Shown piece after piece: positions 21,066 to 32,266 of a stretch of 64,000 nt of DNA. A program made the translations under genes and the position numbers. Origin of the DNA: Juglans regia (taxonomy: Eukaryota; Streptophyta; Magnoliopsida; Fagales; Juglandaceae); NCBI RefSeq assembly GCF_001411555.2, contig NC_049903.1:10536362-10600361 (forward strand). Reading direction: 5' to 3'. Below the pieces are notes generated by a model, which saw nothing but the letters and a program-made list of their open reading frames with translations, was not told where the DNA came from and did no database searches. Each line of letters opens with the position of its first letter. Within the stretch, counting starts at the first letter, position 1.

Positions 21066-24000
21066 TCAAAACTTCTCTAGGCTACTACTTGGTTTCACTA
21101 TGCCCTGAAGCTTCCACCCACCGAGTCCTGCCAATGCAAATGCCTGCGTAAATCAAACAGAGTTACAGAAAGAGTGAGACATGTGGGAAAGAAATTTTTT
21201 TTATATGGGCCGGCTAAAGAAAAGCTGATCATATCTACTCTAGAACTTTTATTAAACAGTGCCGAAGCCCTGTTCATTTAAAGACATCTGAGCAGAACAA
21301 TTAAGAACAAAAAAAAGTTGAATGAATAAATCCATTTAAAAAAATAGGGTATGTAATGAATTGAAGCCTGCAACATTTCTAAGGACATGAATGGAGGAGC
21401 GCTTCTTGAAGTTTTTTAAGGCATTCTTTTCAGCCATGTACTTCCATCTCCAGGTGTAAGGTTTTTGCAGAAAGTCAACCTCAAGCTCAAATTCATAAAC
21501 TCCAACAAATCAACCGAAGAAGAAGAAAGTAGCCTCTTGCTTATTACCCCATTACCTTCTACACTTTCCACCCCTTGTCTCCTCTCCCTACTCCCACAGT
21601 CCCCCTGTCTAACCTACCCCCTTGAGCTCATATCAGCCTCGTTTGTTTCCTCTCATCTCCAATTCATTGGCATTGGTGTTCAATGAGTTTTTCCTCAGAT
21701 CCAAATTTTCTCTAAGATGTAATCTTTATGGCGGCGTGTCATATTCAGATTTGTGAGATGGCACCGATACTTTGGGTAAAATTCAACATCTTCAATATTG
21801 AGTGACTGATTCTGGGCTTTGGGAGTCTACTACGGATGCAATGTTGTGGTGTTACTTTTTTTATTTGGTGGGGACAAATAAGGGCCACTCTACCTTGATT
21901 TTAGAACTCATTCATTCACTGCATGCAAAAACCCATCCTACTAATAACCTCACATTTCTCAAAAAAATGCCATGGTAAAGCAAGCAGATTTGAGCCCTAA
22001 AGGTCTAATTGAGCCTTTAAGAGTTATAGTTCACCATTTTCATTTAGCCCCCGTTTGGATAGTGAGATAAGATGAGATGGTTTTAAATAAAAGTTAAAAG
22101 TTGAATAGAATATTGTTATAATATTATTTTTTAATATTATTATAGTTTTGGGATTTGAAAAAATTGAATTGTTTATTGTATTTTGTGTGGGAATTTGAGA
22201 AAGTTGTAATGATGTGATGAGATGAAATGAGTTGAGATGGTTTCTCAATCCAAACGGGGCTTAAGGATTTCATTTCCTTCTTTTAAAATTTTAGAACCTT
22301 GATGCGAGTGCTTTTACATCCAATGTACATAGGAACGGTAGGGAAATAATTAACTCATTCATTTCAGTCAAAAAACTCATTATTTAATTAAACACAAAAT
22401 GAAACAACCATACAACTTCCTCAAAAATATATTCATCAACAAAAAGAAGCCAAACCTCTTCCCAAGTTTTTCCAGTAGCTTCAAGCAAAGCAGCATTGCA
22501 TGTCTTCAATTCTACAGAGGCACCTGTGAACATTGAGGCAGCCTCTTCCCATCCTCTATTATGTCCCATACACCTATATTATTACTAGATAATCAAACAT
22601 CAAATTTATGCTTAATAATGATAGAGTATAAAGAAATATTTGACACTTTCCAGAGTTACCCTCGATATGCATTGTTGATCTACTTCCTAACAATTTAGCT
22701 TTTGAGCTAGATGGGTCCTAATAAGGTTCAATGAGGATAAACATCATGCCAAGGACCATATTTCTGAACATTTTACCATCTTTGGCTCTTTTCCTCCGTA
22801 AAGAGATCATAGTACTTACGAAAAATTGATTATACCATACATTTAAATTTCCTGAATCATGTACTTGGTGCAAAATCAAGATCTAAGAAGAGCAGAGAGT
22901 TAAAGCGTCTTACTTGGGCAATCAACTATGATGTTAAGGGAGGTAGGTCAAGTCAAGGGAGGACTAGAGGGAAGACATAGCTAATTGTATATTTTTAGTA
23001 AGCCTGTTCGGAGTTTACAAGTATTGAGGAGTGTGTTGGGGAATTTACAACGGCTTGGTGTATGGGTAAAACCTGGTTTGGTAGGATAGGCATTGGTGCA
23101 TTGGTGGTGGTTTGGGTCAGGCGTAGGGCTCAGGAACCGCCGAAACCGGCCGTGAACTGATCAGACCGACCGCTAGAGCACGGAACCGGCAAAGAACCGG
23201 TCGGCGGTCGAGAGGAATTGAAGGAAAACCGATATCGGCGGTTCGGCGCCGGTTTGAGCCCCTGGAAAACCGCTGAACCGGCCGATAAAGTCTATTTATA
23301 TATATTTTTTAATATATGTATATAAAATGGCGCTATTTCACTTATAATGAGTGAAACGACGTCGTTTTAGAGCTTGAATGTTAAAAAAAAATTATAATAG
23401 AACGGCACCGTTTGGTGCCGTTTTAAGATGAATTAATAACCCCCCCACGCCCCTCTTCTTCTTCCCTGCGTCGTCTTTTTCCTCTCTAGCCTCTGCAACT
23501 CTCTTCTTCTTCCATGGCAGCGACGGCGAGACACTTCTTCACTCTTCCTCAGTTTCTCCTCCTTCACAGAAGACGCCAACGGTGGACCCAAGACTGCGCC
23601 GACGCACGTCGAGACCGATATGATGGTTTTCTCTCCCAAAACCCTTGGTTTCGGCCGGTTCAACAGACCCATGGCAGACGTCGCTGGTGTCTCGGTTTTG
23701 CACCGAAACCGACGCCGAACCTATCGGTGTACAACCCTAGTCAGGCGTGTCTTTGGGATTAGGCTAGGGCTTTGATAGGTTCATTTTCCTAGATGGGCGT
23801 AATGTTCCTTGTATCTATTTCTGCACCCCAACTAGGTGTTTTTCTCTTGTATATATTCAGTGTACTTGGCTACACCTATTGGTATTAATAAACTTTTACT
23901 TATCATAAAAAAAGTTCCTGAAAGCATATTACCAAAAAAAAAGAAAGGCCATGTATAGTTCATCTTTTGAACTCCAAACCTGCCTGAAAGATTCTCACTT

Positions 24001-25750
24001 TAAACTGCCAAACAGGAGTGGATAAAATTTTAGCCAGCATTAAATACAACTGTAGATATTTTAAACGTGCATTCAATATTCCAAGTAAATGAATCCAAAT
24101 CTACCTATTATGTCCACAGGAGTGGATAAAATTTTAGCCAGCATAAAATACAACTGTAGATATTTTAAACGTGCATTCAATATTCCAAGTAAATGAATCC
24201 AAATCTACCTATTATGTCCACAGTGAAACTTGAAGATCCAACCCAGCCTGTACAATGGAGCTATGTCCATAAAGCTTGAATCGACACCATTATAAGCTCT
24301 AATATACAATGAATTTGGTCACCATGAGGGTGTTGTCATAGGACTTCCGAGAAATCTCCTTTTGGATGTAGGATTTTAATTCATAAAACCTAGCACATGC
24401 CATTCTATCGTGTCAATACACAACCCAGCAAGTGAAAAATCAATTCAAGGTTTGTTAAGATCTCCTGATGTTGTCCAGTCAATGAAAATGCTCTTATGTG
24501 AGCCAAATAAGTTAAAAGAAAGAAAAAAAAAAATCTACTTTGACCAGCATGTATGCTTTAATATATATGTTTTAATATATGCGATCGATGTTTTCCTTCA
24601 GTTATGCTTTGAGGGTCTTCAGACTCTTCCTACAGTTCTCTCTCTATCTATAGTTTTTTTGGCGTAGGAGGTAATTCAATTATAATTGAGAGCTCACGGG
24701 AACTAACTATGAAGGGAGCTCGTCATAGCTGCTTCCACATGCAAACTTGAACAGACTCACTGGTCGGTATGAGTTTTACGGAAATCAGAACGAAACACTC
24801 CTTTTTTTTTTTTTTTTATAAGTGTCAGAACGAAACACTCCTAAACACGATGCAATAACAAAACGAATGAATACATTTCTGGGTTAAACAATTTCACTAA
24901 ATATAATGAAGAAGTTCATAAAGTGAGCAGAACTCACATTATCGTAAGTATCTCATCCCTTGAATATCTACAGATAATCTGCTGAAGATGCTCAGCAGTC
25001 TGCCCATCCATTGCAGCAATGGAATAAAAGCTTGAAATAAAACGCACCTCAGCATCAAGAAATGCTGGGGCTTGTTCCTGCATTATCTTAAGCGTCTCCC
25101 GCGTTCGCACTGCATCACTGCACCAATTCACCGAGTAAGAACTCCAAAACTTGAAAATCGAAGTTCAGAAGTCATTTAATATGATAATGTAAGAGAAAAT
25201 AAAAATAAAAGGCTGCAGGAAAAGAGGAAATCCTAACCTAGAAAGAATGAGTTGAGGGATCCAACCCAACTGTTGGAGCTTGTAAGAAACTATGACAGCA
25301 TCGGCTTGTCCAGCTTTACTCAGAGGGCGGTCATGATCTGTGAATGGAAGAGTAAGTCTCAGTCCGATTCTAGTCTCGAATACCAGAACCCGTAGGAACT
25401 TAAAAAACGAACAAAGAGCTACCTCGCAGGGAAGGACGTTCCCAGGAACTCTCGGCATGACGAAGCAGAATGAGGCGACGAGCAACAGATTCCGATTCCG
25501 ATGGCGACGGAGCTTGGCCTTCCACTGGCTCGGTTGCCAGAGATGCTCGAGCGAGCAATCTGATGCTAGGGTACCTTCTTCTTCTTCTTCTGAAACGAAT
25601 GATTGAAGCTTTGGGCCGCCAAACGGGGAAGGTTGAAATTAGAGAAGTGGAAATGGGCTCTACTATACCTATATTACAAACTGCTAAAACGGCATTCATA
25701 TTGATACAAGCAGAAAGCAAGCGGCTATGGAGTTGTACTGCTTTTAGCAA
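21066..25750 (-). CDS. SixA/phosphoglycerate-mutase-like histidine phosphatase
   Basis: Five exons read in phase into 267 codons: 25750-25423, 25337-25238, 25117-24938, 22573-22456 and 21143-21066. The histidine phosphatase signature LILLRHAESSW places the phospho-accepting His at residue 98. SDAVRTRET supplies the second Arg, EVRF the acid region and CMGHNRGWE the second His (207). It resembles Arabidopsis At3g52155-type proteins, related to bacterial SixA. The first 70 residues are Ser/Arg-rich (IIRFRRRRRRYPSIRLLARA) and look like a plastid transit peptide; the import prediction was not run. A second ATG at residue 18 (base 25699) could be the true start. Introns 3 and 4 are long and hold a LINE tail with a nested hAT-like element, a 104-bp tandem duplication and a MITE. 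All donors are GT. The substrate is unknown. Confidence 0.87.
22047..22260. mobile_element. Tourist-like MITE
   Basis: A 214-bp AT-rich element with inverted ends GCCCCCGTTTGGAT...ATCCAAACGGGGC and TTA duplicated on both sides (22044-22046, 22261-22263), as expected for PIF/Harbinger MITEs. It lies in intron 4 of the phosphatase gene and is the best preserved of several family members here. Confidence 0.8.
22861..23911 (+). mobile_element. LINE 3' fragment carrying a nested DNA element
   Basis: The 3' end (CTTGTATATATTCAGTGTAC, then AATAAACTTTTACTTATCAT and oligo-A) matches the other LINE tails. The upstream part reads like the end of a LINE reading frame (AINYDVKGGRSSQGRTR, about 22910-22980). 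It is split by the insertion at 23124-23739. A possible target duplication around TTCCTGAA (near 22849 and 23915) sets the limits, which are approximate. Confidence 0.5.
23124..23739. mobile_element. Non-autonomous hAT-like element
   Basis: A 616-bp, GC-richer insert starts TAGGGCTC and ends AACCCTA, with an 8-bp duplication GTCAGGCG on each side (23116-23123, 23740-23747). Eight-base duplications and TAGGG-type ends are typical of hAT elements. It contains many ACCGG/GGTTCGG runs and no transposase frame. It splits the LINE tail and so is younger than it. Confidence 0.75.
24013..24220. repeat. Tandem duplication, 2 x 104 bp
   Basis: Positions 24013-24116 recur at 24117-24220 with about one difference. 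It lies in intron 3 of the histidine phosphatase gene. Confidence 0.85.
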
Positions 25751-26016
25751 ATTTCAGAGACGCAATAGTGAATAGAGAGCTCTGCTTCATCCTTAGCCTC
25801 CTTCTAATCCAACTTTCACAGACCAGACACCATAGATTTCTCAAACGACGGTGAATTTGTGTGGGGGATGTCATTGGGCCTGCCCGGCAAGTTCATTACG
25901 TAATTGGGCCTGCCCGCTAGAATTTGAGCATCTCTATTTATTAAAAAAAAAAAAAAAACAGTTACAGAGTAATTTTATTTTTTATTTTAAATTTGGCATT
26001 TTAATTATACCAACAG

Positions 26017-26038
26017 ATATATATATATATATATATAT
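26017..26038. repeat. (AT)n microsatellite
   Basis: Eleven AT units between two minus-strand genes. Confidence 0.8.
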
Positions 26039-26359
26039 TTAAGTGATCTCAAAATTCAAATATTTAAATAAAATTGATTTAAAATGAGACACATCAACTA
26101 ATGTGATCGGTGATGATAAAATCCAAGATATAAATCACTATTTCTCGTAATTATTTTTTAAAATTGAAACCCAATAAAACAAATAAATCTTTAAATTCTA
26201 ATCCTCTATATGGCACGATTTTATTACAATCCCAACTTGTAGTTATTTTTCTTGGATTAAAAGACAATAAATTCCCTACTTTTAATAGGAGGGGATGGTG
26301 TTAAGAAGCAGTTTTTTTTTTTTCCTTTTATTTTATGGTGTTAAGAAGGAAACTCGTTT

Positions 26360-26560
26360 GTCTTCGCAGATGAGATGCGATGAGTTGAGGTGAAAGTTGA
26401 AAATTGAATAAAATATTATCATAAAATATATTTTTAATAGTATTTTTAATTTGAGATTTGAAAAAGTTGAATTGTTTATTTTATTTTATGTGGAAATTTG
26501 AAAAAGTTGTAAAGACTATATGAGATAAATTGAGAAGTTTTATGAAAACAAATGTATAAA
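26360..26560. repeat. Degenerate Tourist-like MITE copy
   Basis: Shares GATGAGTTGAG, TTTGAGATTTGAAAAAGTTG and GAATTGTTTATT with the intact copy at 22047-22260. The ends are eroded and no TTA duplication is clear. Confidence 0.45.
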
Positions 26561-26661
26561 TTGGACATTTGTTTACTGCTAAATTTGTAGTATATTATTG
26601 ATTCTTCTTGGCATGTCTCTACTAATGGGGAGCGATTGTGAACTACATACACCTGGTCTTT

Positions 26662-27840
26662 TCAGTGGAAAAGGATCTCTTCTTTGGCATACTCATCTTT
26701 GGTACAGTCTTCATCTGAACTCTCCACAATTTGCTTGAGAAGGCTTTCTTCTTCTGCTTCAAGTAGGGGCATGCATTGCTCATAGGTAGCCACCAATTCT
26801 GGATTGAAGATGAAGTCCTCATTGCATTCACTTCTATTCCCATGAATTGGTAAAGAATAGCTAACAAACTTTGGGGTGATATAGGATGCAGGTGAGGAGA
26901 CTTGACCCCCAACATGCAGCCATTCCGTAGGACTTAAATTTGCTGGGAATTCAAAGGTTAGAGGGATTCTCAGTAATTCTAGCCCCTTGGCAAGAGCCTT
27001 TCTTTTCAATCCCTTCTCAGAGATGCTATGAGAACTTGGGATCACTTCTTGGTTTTCTTGACCTGGACTTGAACTGGAGCAGTTAGAACTTTGCATTACC
27101 TCCTTGGTTTCTGTTTCTGATCTCAAGAAATTCTGAGTAGTGTTCTCATGCACCAAAGCTTCATCCTGTAAGAATGATTGTTTCATTTCCTGCAAACTAG
27201 ACTCTTCTTTACCCTCAGCATGGTGAGACATATTCAATGAAGTCTTGGAACCAAGAAACTGCGTGTTGATGCCTGAACTGTAATCCTTGCCATCGAGCCC
27301 TCTTTGCTGCACACCAGACCCTATAGTTTCTAGCATTGCTTCATACTCCTCCACACTCCTGCTGCGGGCCATACCCTTGTAACTCCAATAAGATTTATCT
27401 TCTTTCATATCATCAGGAATCTCCATGGCAATGGAAGACACTCCATGCTCTGGAAACCAATGACAACTTTTAGACCGCCTCGCAGCAAGATCAATATCAA
27501 TGGATTCGACTACTTCTGGGGCTGGTTTTGCATGTATTACCACTCTTTGATCTAGACTTGCCATAATCTCCCGGGTGTTCATAGTCTCAGTTCTAGCAGG
27601 TCCAATATCCGGTTTGGAACATGAGTTTGAATTGGAATCCCGAGAATGGAGTTTGTTGGGTACCATGTTAGCAGCGCGGACAAGAGCAAGATAGTTGTCG
27701 CCTCCATTACAGGAGAAGTTTAATTCCTCCAGCTCTGGAACGCCAATGGCTGTCCTCTTCAAACTCGGGTTTTGCCCTTCATTGGAGTCGCAAGAAAGAA
27801 GGATTGACCTGGCCACGAATTTTGAAGATATGCATCCCAT
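26662..27840 (-). CDS. Putatively N-myristoylated plant protein of unknown function
   Basis: A single open frame of 392 codons without introns. The N-terminus MGCISSK matches an N-myristoylation site (Gly2) followed by a palmitoylatable Cys3, so plasma-membrane anchoring is likely by inference. I recognise no catalytic domain. Visible blocks are LEELNFSCNGGDNYLALV (about 37-54), a middle segment with RRSKSCHWFPEHG and MARSRSVEEYEAMLETIG (about 120-175), a Ser/Glu-rich low-complexity stretch, a block around PLTFEFPANLSPTEWLH near residue 295-312 and an acidic C-terminus (EAEEESLLKQIVESSDED). Composition suggests a largely disordered adaptor. The ATG is the first in the frame and the lipidation motif supports it. 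The frame length and lack of stops argue that the gene is real. Confidence 0.8.
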   Translation of the reverse strand: MGCISSKFVARSILLSCDSNEGQNPSLKRTAIGVPELEELNFSCNGGDNYLALVRAANMVPNKLHSRDSNSNSCSKPDIGPARTETMNTREIMASLDQRVVIHAKPAPEVVESIDIDLAARRSKSCHWFPEHGVSSIAMEIPDDMKEDKSYWSYKGMARSRSVEEYEAMLETIGSGVQQRGLDGKDYSSGINTQFLGSKTSLNMSHHAEGKEESSLQEMKQSFLQDEALVHENTTQNFLRSETETKEVMQSSNCSSSSPGQENQEVIPSSHSISEKGLKRKALAKGLELLRIPLTFEFPANLSPTEWLHVGGQVSSPASYITPKFVSYSLPIHGNRSECNEDFIFNPELVATYEQCMPLLEAEEESLLKQIVESSDEDCTKDEYAKEEILFH

Positions 27841-30800
27841 TTTAAAGGGTAGAACCCTGTATAACTAAGCAACTGGATCGAGGGAAACAGGTAGATACAT
27901 GAAAGGACTTAGTGACTGGGCATGCTTAGAAATGTGGAAAATAGGAACAGAGATCGTAGTTCTGAATCCGTAACATGAAGTCTTGAATCTGAGAAAATTA
28001 TGTTGGGAACCAGGAACATCATATGAACTTCCCTGCATGTTGGGAAAACTAAGACGAAAAAACCTGTATCTATAAATGCCATGGAAGTATTAACTTCTTA
28101 CCAATGATTTTCTGTGCAGAAATTGATGCCCAGACACCAAAAATTAAATCCCAAATCAACTTGCTAATTAAAAGGAGACTGAGAAATGCTTACAAAGGTG
28201 TACAGTGCTCCCATATTTATAGAGAAATGAGGGACGAGACTCTTTGGGAGGGTAAAAGACAGACTCAAGGCTCTGAGGCATATATTAGGAGTTTTCAGCC
28301 ATTCTTGATCTTAGAACAAGCTGGCATTACACTCCACTCTAAAAAAACACTTTTTAACATGCCTTAGATGTAATACATTTTTTTTTCCTAACAGATTAAC
28401 ATAGAACTTCAAAACTACAAGATTTTAGAGACTCCCCTAATGGTTGGCTCTCATTTAGGGTACGTTTGGTTACCAAACTCACCTTAACTCATCTTAACTC
28501 ATTATTATAATTTTTTTAAATTCTAATATAAAATATAATAAATAATTCAATTTTTTCAAATCTCAAAATAATAATAATATTAAAAAATAATATTCTAACA
28601 ATATTTTATCATCTAAACTCAACTCAACTCAACTCAGTTTAACATCTAAACGTAGCCTTAGTGCTTGAACTTTAGAGCTGTTTATGAATTGGGAACAAAA
28701 TACACCAAGAAGAGGAGATGAGTGAGTGGATGTAGATGTAAAAGTTTAGCTAGGACTAGGTGACTAAGTTGATAAGTTTGGATAGAATTAGGTAAATAAA
28801 ATGATAGAGTTTATCCTATCATTAAGTTGGTAATTTTGGATGAATGTAAATTATTTATTGACTTTTTCTATAACAATATTAAGTTTATTTAAGAGGCATT
28901 AGATGTTGTTTACATAAGCTAAGTGTGAAAATCGAGTATCAAGGAATCTGCACTTATACAAAGAAGAGGTTGAACTGAAATCAGTTACTATAGTGAAGAG
29001 CTATTGTGAAATGTCAGCATTCCGTCAGGAGACGCCTTCACGACTGTCAACAAAGTTCTACTGAAACTAAAACTGCTTTTATATTGTTTATTTAAGGGAT
29101 CATACTGATTAGGATCTGTAAGGATTCAGATCCAGATATTTTTTAGAGCACTTTACAGTGCATATTTTGGTGAGAAAATTTCTTGAAGAATTTTCATATT
29201 ATTTCTCTCAAAGAATGTGATTATGCTCTATGTTGGAGAATTGATTGGTCGAGTTTCACTTACTGGAGTTCAGGAGAAAAGTCAATATTTGAAGATCGTC
29301 AGAGATTCTAGCTGCTATTGCGGTAAAAGACCAATGGATCATTTTTCTAGTCAAGTAAGAATGTTAATTGATAAAGGTTTTGTAATTGAACTTTATTTGT
29401 AATTTAATTTTTAAATAATAAAATTGATTTTTTTTAAATTTAACTCTTCCGTACGGTTTTATCTTTAAAAAGTTCTTTACATGATTTTCCTTCATTACCA
29501 ATTGTTGTGTCAAACAATTTATTTATTTATTTTACATGTTTATTTGTTTAAATAATTACAATATTGAGATCTAAAAAATTTGTTCAAGTGGATTGGTGAA
29601 TATTTTCGTGAATACACGTGGATATTTGGATAATTTTAGTAGAGATGGCTTGTTCTTGTCTGTTTAATTCAAAAAGAGGATTAGGTAGCATCTTTGAATA
29701 AAAAATGATCGGTGACTGGTGAGTGTGCTATCCACCTTTACCTGTGCCTCTGCTATAATAAATATATATAGTAAGGCTCTCTTCCACATTACTTAATGCT
29801 CAGTGCTCCATGTTGCTTGAAACAACCTTCGCCTCCAACCCGGATTTCAAGGAGACCATGTTTTCTCAGAACCTTAAGTAGCCAAGCATATGCGGTATAG
29901 GTATAGTTCACTAACTTCACTGGAGTATACCCCAAAGATGATCAGCATACCTTTTGAATAAGATGGAAGCCTGTCTTTGATAAGTTTGCTTAATGTTTGG
30001 TTTGTGGAGCTTTATTTTGTTAGTGTGTCCGCCCAATCTGATGATACGACTTGAAAAAAATGCATTATAATTTTGTGGCAAATTTTCATCGAGGTGTGGG
30101 CCATGTTTGCTTCGGCTTAGGCAAAAAAATTTTGGCACTATTTACAATTAGCAAAAACACCAAGTAAAAAGTTCACTTTATAGGTCGCTCGAGTGAGTGT
30201 AGAATAGAGAGTTTGTTCGAGGCACGCTCGAGCGAATAATGCAGAAAAGTAAAAATTAAGATTTTTATCGTGTGACATTATAAATATGTACTTAATAAAC
30301 AGTTTAGTAGGTTTTGAGTGTTATGGAAGATTTCGATCAAAAGTGTATTTTGTAATTATTCAGTATAATAAAATCTTCTAGTTAATTGTGTGTCGTATAA
30401 TTGATTTTCTTTGTGTTTGTTTTGCTTTGTTTCTCATCGTTTCTCACTGAAATTCCAAAGTCCAAGAATGTGAGGGGGGGGGGGAATTGGAAAACCTTTC
30501 TAGTTAAATTTCCTCTTCCTCACCTCCAGCCTACGCTCCACTAACTTCTGCAGTGCTCGACCAACTCTGTTATGACTTTGAAACATATGTAGAGCACTGA
30601 ATCTTTCATGTAATCATTGAAGATATTGCAGCACTTGCAGGCATAAGTGTTTAAGAAAAAGGTAGAAAGTCTCATACGGCCTCTAGTTTCGTGATTCAGT
30701 GACTGGAGCAGGTTAGTCAAAGGTGGCTATGGACGACAATGAATTATCGGTCAAAGATGGACGACCCAGAAAGGATCTAACGTTCACACTTGGAATAAAA

Positions 30801-30994
30801 GTATAGTTATTAAGGTTATCCTGACATGTGAGCTATGGATTTCTTTTCCATCTTCAGTACAATACTTTGAAAAAAATCTCAAGACCCGTTGTCATCTTCT
30901 GACTAAAAAATCTTGGTGCATTCCTCTGTTCTGGTTCCAAAATCCATGAAACAACTCGAAAAACGTATTTTTGAATGAAAATCTTATTGTTACA
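27841..30994. other. Intergenic region with one MITE
   Basis: The first few hundred bases are the promoter side of the gene at 26662-27840. A MITE lies at 28458-28657. A G-run occurs at about 30474-30484. No coding gene is supported; open frames are short and unlike known families. Confidence 0.4.
28458..28657. mobile_element. Tourist-like MITE
   Basis: A 200-bp element with ends GGGTACGTTTGG...CTAAACGTAGCC and TTA on both sides (28455-28457, 28658-28660). The interior shares CAATATTTTAT and AATAATTCAATTTTTTCAAAT with the family at 22047-22260, in the opposite orientation. Confidence 0.7.
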
Positions 30995-31327
30995 TAATGA
31001 AGTAAAGAAGGTTGCACGGAAAGTGCATGACAGAATGTCAAAGAGAAGAATCAGAATTTCAAGATTGCATTTCGTATTTGTCTTTTCCTCAATACAATAG
31101 AGCTCCAGCAGTGAGCTATTTATAGCCAACAGTACATACACGATTTATAAGAAATGAATACAAGATTAAATCTCCACTGTACAGCTCATCAATTTTCTAT
31201 TGTGCATAACAGATTCTAGAGCTTTCCGTGAGTGGGAATTGGTTATTTCTGTACAGAGGCAGCTTTCTGTGTTGATGTAGTGCGGACACAGCCTTCTTGC
31301 AAATCCGTGGAGTCTGATGCTTCAATT
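30995..31327 (-). repeat. 3' LTR of the deleted copia element
   Basis: 333 bp, no difference seen from the other copy. It is bordered outside by TTACA and inside by the purine tract. Confidence 0.85.
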
Positions 31328-31933
31328 GTCCCCCTCGATTCTAGCGGCACGGGGAAGATAGTCAAGGATGAGCGGAGCAGGTTGAATCGACTTGAAGATA
31401 GTGGCTTAGTGAGGATGTCAGCCACTTGATCCTTGCTTGAAACAAATGCAACTCTAAGTGTCTTAGCAGCAACTCTCTCTCTTACAAAATGAAAATCAAG
31501 TTCAACATGTTTAGTTCTTGAATGTAAAACAGGATTTACTGACAAATAAGTGGCACCTAAATTGTCACACCACAGGGTTGGTGGATCAATTAAGGGAATG
31601 GCTAATTCTTTTAACAGGGACTGAATCCAAAGAATTTCACAGGTGGTGTTAGCCACAGCTTTGTATTCAGCCTCGGTTGAAGAACGAGCTATAGTGGGCT
31701 GCTTTTTGGAGCCCCAGGAAATTAAGTGTGAGCCAAAATATACGCAAAAACCACCAGTTGACTTGCGGTCATCTGGACACCCCGCCCAGTCAGCATCCGA
31801 GAAGGCAGTGAGTTCAAAGGAAGAAGATGATGAAAAGTGAAGGCCAAAGTGAGATGTAAGGCGAAGGTAGCGTAAGATACGCTTGACAGCTTGCCAATGA
31901 GGGACACGAGGGCAGTGCATAAATTGACACACT
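31328..31933 (-). pseudogene. Copia RT end and RNase H fragment
   Basis: The minus-strand frame begins at the C-terminal end of reverse transcriptase (QFMHCPRVPHWQAVKRIL) and contains copia RNase H ([58 protein letters not shown]). The frame stays open and runs on into the LTR to 31243. Everything N-terminal to it is missing, so it cannot encode a working polyprotein. Confidence 0.88.
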
Positions 31934-32266
31934 TAATGAAGTAAAGAAGGTTGCACGGAAAGTGCATGACAGAATGTCAAAGAGAAGAATCAGAATTTCA
32001 AGATTGCATTTCGTATTTGTCTTTTCCTCAATACAATAGAGCTCCAGCAGTGAGCTATTTATAGCCAACAGTACATACACGATTTATAAGAAATGAATAC
32101 AAGATTAAATCTCCACTGTACAGCTCATCAATTTTCTATTGTGCATAACAGATTCTAGAGCTTTCCGTGAGTGGGAATTGGTTATTTCTGTACAGAGGCA
32201 GCTTTCTGTGTTGATGTAGTGCGGACACAGCCTTCTTGCAAATCCGTGGAGTCTGATGCTTCAATT
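31934..32266 (-). repeat. 5' LTR of the deleted copia element
   Basis: 333 bp, apparently identical to 30995-31327. Its inner end joins coding sequence directly instead of a primer binding site. Confidence 0.85.

Larger units (their letters stand above)
25751..26661. other. Intergenic region with MITE remnant and (AT)n
   Basis: This holds the promoter side of the phosphatase gene and the 3' flank of the next gene. An (AT)11 tract lies at 26017-26038. A degenerate Tourist-like copy spans about 26360-26560 (GAGATGCGATGAGTTGAG ... GAATTGTTTATTTTATTTTA). No gene is seen. Confidence 0.5.
30995..32266 (-). mobile_element. Internally deleted copia element with identical LTRs
   Basis: Two 333-bp direct repeats (30995-31327 and 31934-32266) that appear identical enclose 606 bp of minus-strand copia sequence. 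A 5-bp duplication TTACA abuts both outer ends (30990-30994, 32267-32271). On the coding strand the repeats begin AATTGAAG and end CTTCATTA, so the ends are not the usual TG...CA. A purine tract (GAGGGGGAC) precedes the 3' LTR. No primer binding site, gag, protease or integrase remains: the 5' LTR is joined directly to the end of RT. Confidence 0.85.
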
